The notes below the pieces were generated by a model that was given only the letters and a program-made list of their open reading frames with translations, made no database searches and was not told where the DNA came from. The position numbers were made by a program, and so were the translations under genes. DNA of 64,000 bases from Palleronia salina (GTDB lineage: Bacteria; Pseudomonadota; Alphaproteobacteria; Rhodobacterales; Rhodobacteraceae). Location of the stretch: assembly GCF_900141995.1 (NCBI RefSeq), contig NZ_FQZA01000005.1:124001-188000 (forward strand), written 5' to 3'. Positions 62,363 through 64,000 of the stretch are shown in pieces (the first letter of the stretch is position 1; each line of letters starts with the position of its first letter).

Positions 62363-62638
62363 ATGGAAAACGAAACCCCCCGTCCGCCCGACGCGATCGA
62401 TTATGCCACCTCGAACGAGGCCGGAGTCGTTACCGGCGCGCTTCAGACAGCGGCCAAGGGGGAAGCGGCGCGCTATTCCTCGACCATCAATCGGTACCTG
62501 ATCGAACTGTACGAGCAGGGCGGCAATGACGCGATCGCGCGCTGGGCGCCGTTCCTCGATGATGCCGCGCGATCCAGCAACCAGTATCTCGCCGCCCTGC
62601 AGAAGGGCGGGTCCGAGCTGTCCGGCGCGCTTGGCTAG
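62363..62638 (+). CDS. N-terminal fragment of an interrupted calcium-binding protein
   Basis: This 91-codon frame starts at ATG 62363 after a weak site (GGGAT) in AT-rich sequence. The product (MENETPRPPDAIDYATSNE, then a helical region to ELSGALG) has no signal peptide or membrane helix. It ends at a TAG (62636-62638), after which the same frame stays open to the window end. The likely original codon is CAG (Gln). On its own it is an unlikely complete protein. It should be read together with the next entry. Confidence 0.65.
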   Translation: MENETPRPPDAIDYATSNEAGVVTGALQTAAKGEAARYSSTINRYLIELYEQGGNDAIARWAPFLDDAARSSNQYLAALQKGGSELSGALG

Positions 62639-64000
62639 TTGAACAAGATCCCCGGAGCCAAGGCGCTCAGCAAGGTCGGTGCCGGTCCGCTGGACGTCGT
62701 GCTGGGGGGCGCGTCCGTCGTCAACGATTACCGCAACGGCGACAACTGGGTGTCCGAGTTGGGCAAGCAGGCCACCAGCATCACGCTCAGCGGCCTGGCG
62801 GGGGGCGCGGCGACGGCCGCCGTGGCCACGGCCCTGGGCGTGGCGACGACCGCGGCGGCGCCGATCATCATCGGCGGTGCGGTCGCCGTCGGTGTCGGCT
62901 ACGGCATTTCCACGGCCTGGGACTACGTGGAAGAGAACTGGGACGACATCACCGAATGGACATCGGACAAGCTGGATGCCGCCGGAACGGCGATCTCGGA
63001 AGCGGCGAGCGAGTTCGGCGATGCCGTCGACGCGGGCCTGAACAAGCTGGGCGAATGGGCGGATGACGGGATCGAGGCCTTCGACAAGTGGGCCGAGGAG
63101 ACCAAGCAGCGCCTGACCGACCTTGCGAAAGAGGCCCGCGACGGCGTGGCCCAGTTCGGCGAGGATGTGGCCACCTTCCTCGAGGAAGCGCGCGACGCTG
63201 CCGAAGCGAAGCTGGCCGAGGCGCGCGACGCGCTGCTGGACGGGATGCAGAAGGTCAAGGACGCCGCCGAGGAGTTCTGGAACGACGGCAAGCAATGGGC
63301 GAACGATGCCTTCGACTATGCCGTCGAGAACCTTCAGGATTTCGGCAGCGCGGCGCAGGAATGGCTGGGCGACCGCTGGAACGACCTGCGCGACCTGTCG
63401 GACCGCTATGTCGAGGGGGTCCGGGACCTGTGGGAAGACGGCCGCGACGTGGCCGAGTACCTGGGCGGCAAGACCGTCGATTTCGTCAACTACCTGCGTG
63501 GCTTCTTCGACGAGGCCGCCGTCACGCGCAGCCCGATCATCCTCGATCTCGACGGCAACGGCGTGACGACCCGCACCATCGCGCTGGGCACGTATTTCGA
63601 CCTGGACGGCAACCGCTTTGCCGAGGCGACGGGCTGGGCCGACGCGAATGACGGAATCCTGGTCGTCGACCGCAACGGCGACGGCCAGATCGATTCGGGC
63701 AGCGAGCTGTTCGGCAACTTCACCGAGCTGGGCAGCGGCGGCACCGCCGCGCACGGGTTCGAGGCGCTGGTCGACATGGATGCCAACCGCGACGGCGTGG
63801 TGGACGACCAGGATGCCCTGTTCTCGGATCTCAGGATCTGGCAGGACGCCAATTCCGACGGCGTCGCGCAAGAGGGCGAAGTCGTCGCGTTGGGCCTGGC
63901 CGGGGTGGCCAGCCTGTCGACCGATTTCGTCACCTCGACCGATGTCGATGACGGCGGCAACGAGCATCGCCAGCAGGGGTCCTATACGACCACCGGTGGC
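62639..64000 (+). CDS. large EF-hand/RTX-type calcium-binding protein, open at 3' end
   Basis: The frame continues without a stop from 62639 to the window end, in phase with the fragment before the TAG. It has no start with a ribosome binding site; TTG 62639 or GTG 62699 would be the first options. Residues encoded at about 62760-62910 form a Gly/Ala-rich, possibly membrane-inserting stretch (AAPIIIGGAVAVGVGYG); then a 200-residue helical, charged region (EEARDAAEAKLAEARDALL). From about 63530 calcium-loop motifs appear: LDLDGNGV, DLDGNRF, DRNGDGQID, DMDANRDGVVDD, DANSDGV. The pattern resembles type I-secreted RTX-like proteins, whose secretion signal would lie beyond the window. Confidence 0.75.
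   Translation, partial: MNKIPGAKALSKVGAGPLDVVLGGASVVNDYRNGDNWVSELGKQATSITLSGLAGGAATAAVATALGVATTAAAPIIIGGAVAVGVGYGISTAWDYVEENWDDITEWTSDKLDAAGTAISEAASEFGDAVDAGLNKLGEWADDGIEAFDKWAEETKQRLTDLAKEARDGVAQFGEDVATFLEEARDAAEAKLAEARDALLDGMQKVKDAAEEFWNDGKQWANDAFDYAVENLQDFGSAAQEWLGDRWNDLRDLSDRYVEGVRDLWEDGRDVAEYLGGKTVDFVNYLRGFFDEAAVTRSPIILDLDGNGVTTRTIALGTYFDLDGNRFAEATGWADANDGILVVDRNGDGQIDSGSELFGNFTELGSGGTAAHGFEALVDMDANRDGVVDDQDALFSDLRIWQDANSDGVAQEGEVVALGLAGVASLSTDFVTSTDVDDGGNEHRQQGSYTTTGG

Overview
The window is a GC-rich chromosomal segment of an alphaproteobacterium, most likely of the Rhodobacteraceae/Roseobacter group. The evidence is gene content: a cytochrome aa3 oxidase operon in the order ctaC-ctaB-small gene-ctaG-ctaE-surf1 followed by thrC and an M16 peptidase, the hflK-hflC-DUF2065-degP order, aerobic cobalamin genes (cobN, cobW, cobO), TRAP transporters, and DUF2842 beside purA. 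No rRNA, tRNA, CRISPR array, prophage or insertion sequence was recognised.

Layout. Positions 1-4600 hold the end of a WD40-cytochrome c gene, a glutathione transferase, mscL, a haemolysin III-type membrane protein and cobO. Positions 4749-12330 are a minus-strand cobalamin/cobalt block: promoter, B12 riboswitch, hupE-type permease, cobW, then a GNAT gene, cobN and an lrgAB pair translationally coupled to cobN. Positions 12388-21662 hold tldD and the divergent oxidase assembly operon running into thrC, an M16 protease and an acetyltransferase. Positions 21726-28678 hold periplasmic enzymes, a GlcD-type FAD oxidase, a polar amino-acid ABC transporter and a TerB-like gene. Positions 28811-30753 hold an outer-membrane MipA-type protein, an AT-rich islet flanked by two copies of one terminator and containing a frameshifted small gene, and a periplasmic protein. 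Positions 30847-46340 are mostly housekeeping: csbD-like, pyrG, secG, purA, a very acidic repeat protein, thiamine pyrophosphokinase, sdaA, rpiA, gor, hflKC and degP.

The accessory part runs from 46415 to the end. A three-gene minus-strand unit encodes a SARP-like regulator with a C-terminal helical repeat region, a PAP2/haloperoxidase-fold protein carrying thirteen Asn-Arg dipeptides, and a cytoplasmic subtilase. Upstream lie four GCGTTAR-type heptamers on an 11-bp grid, the geometry known for SARP binding sites. Divergent from it is a catabolic island: a gene fusing a complete GntR/FCD regulator to a complete malate/lactate-type dehydrogenase, a DctPQM TRAP transporter, an SDR dehydrogenase, a beta-keto acid cleavage enzyme (BKACE), a DUF1537 acid-sugar kinase and a PdxA2-type dehydrogenase. 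By analogy with known DUF1537/PdxA2 pathways the island probably imports and degrades a four-carbon sugar acid, with BKACE suggesting a second route or substrate. The window ends in a large calcium-binding protein gene interrupted by one in-frame TAG codon.

The best candidates for something undescribed are the regulator-dehydrogenase fusion with its operator, the SARP-like/PAP2/subtilase unit with its heptamer array, and the duplicated-terminator islet.
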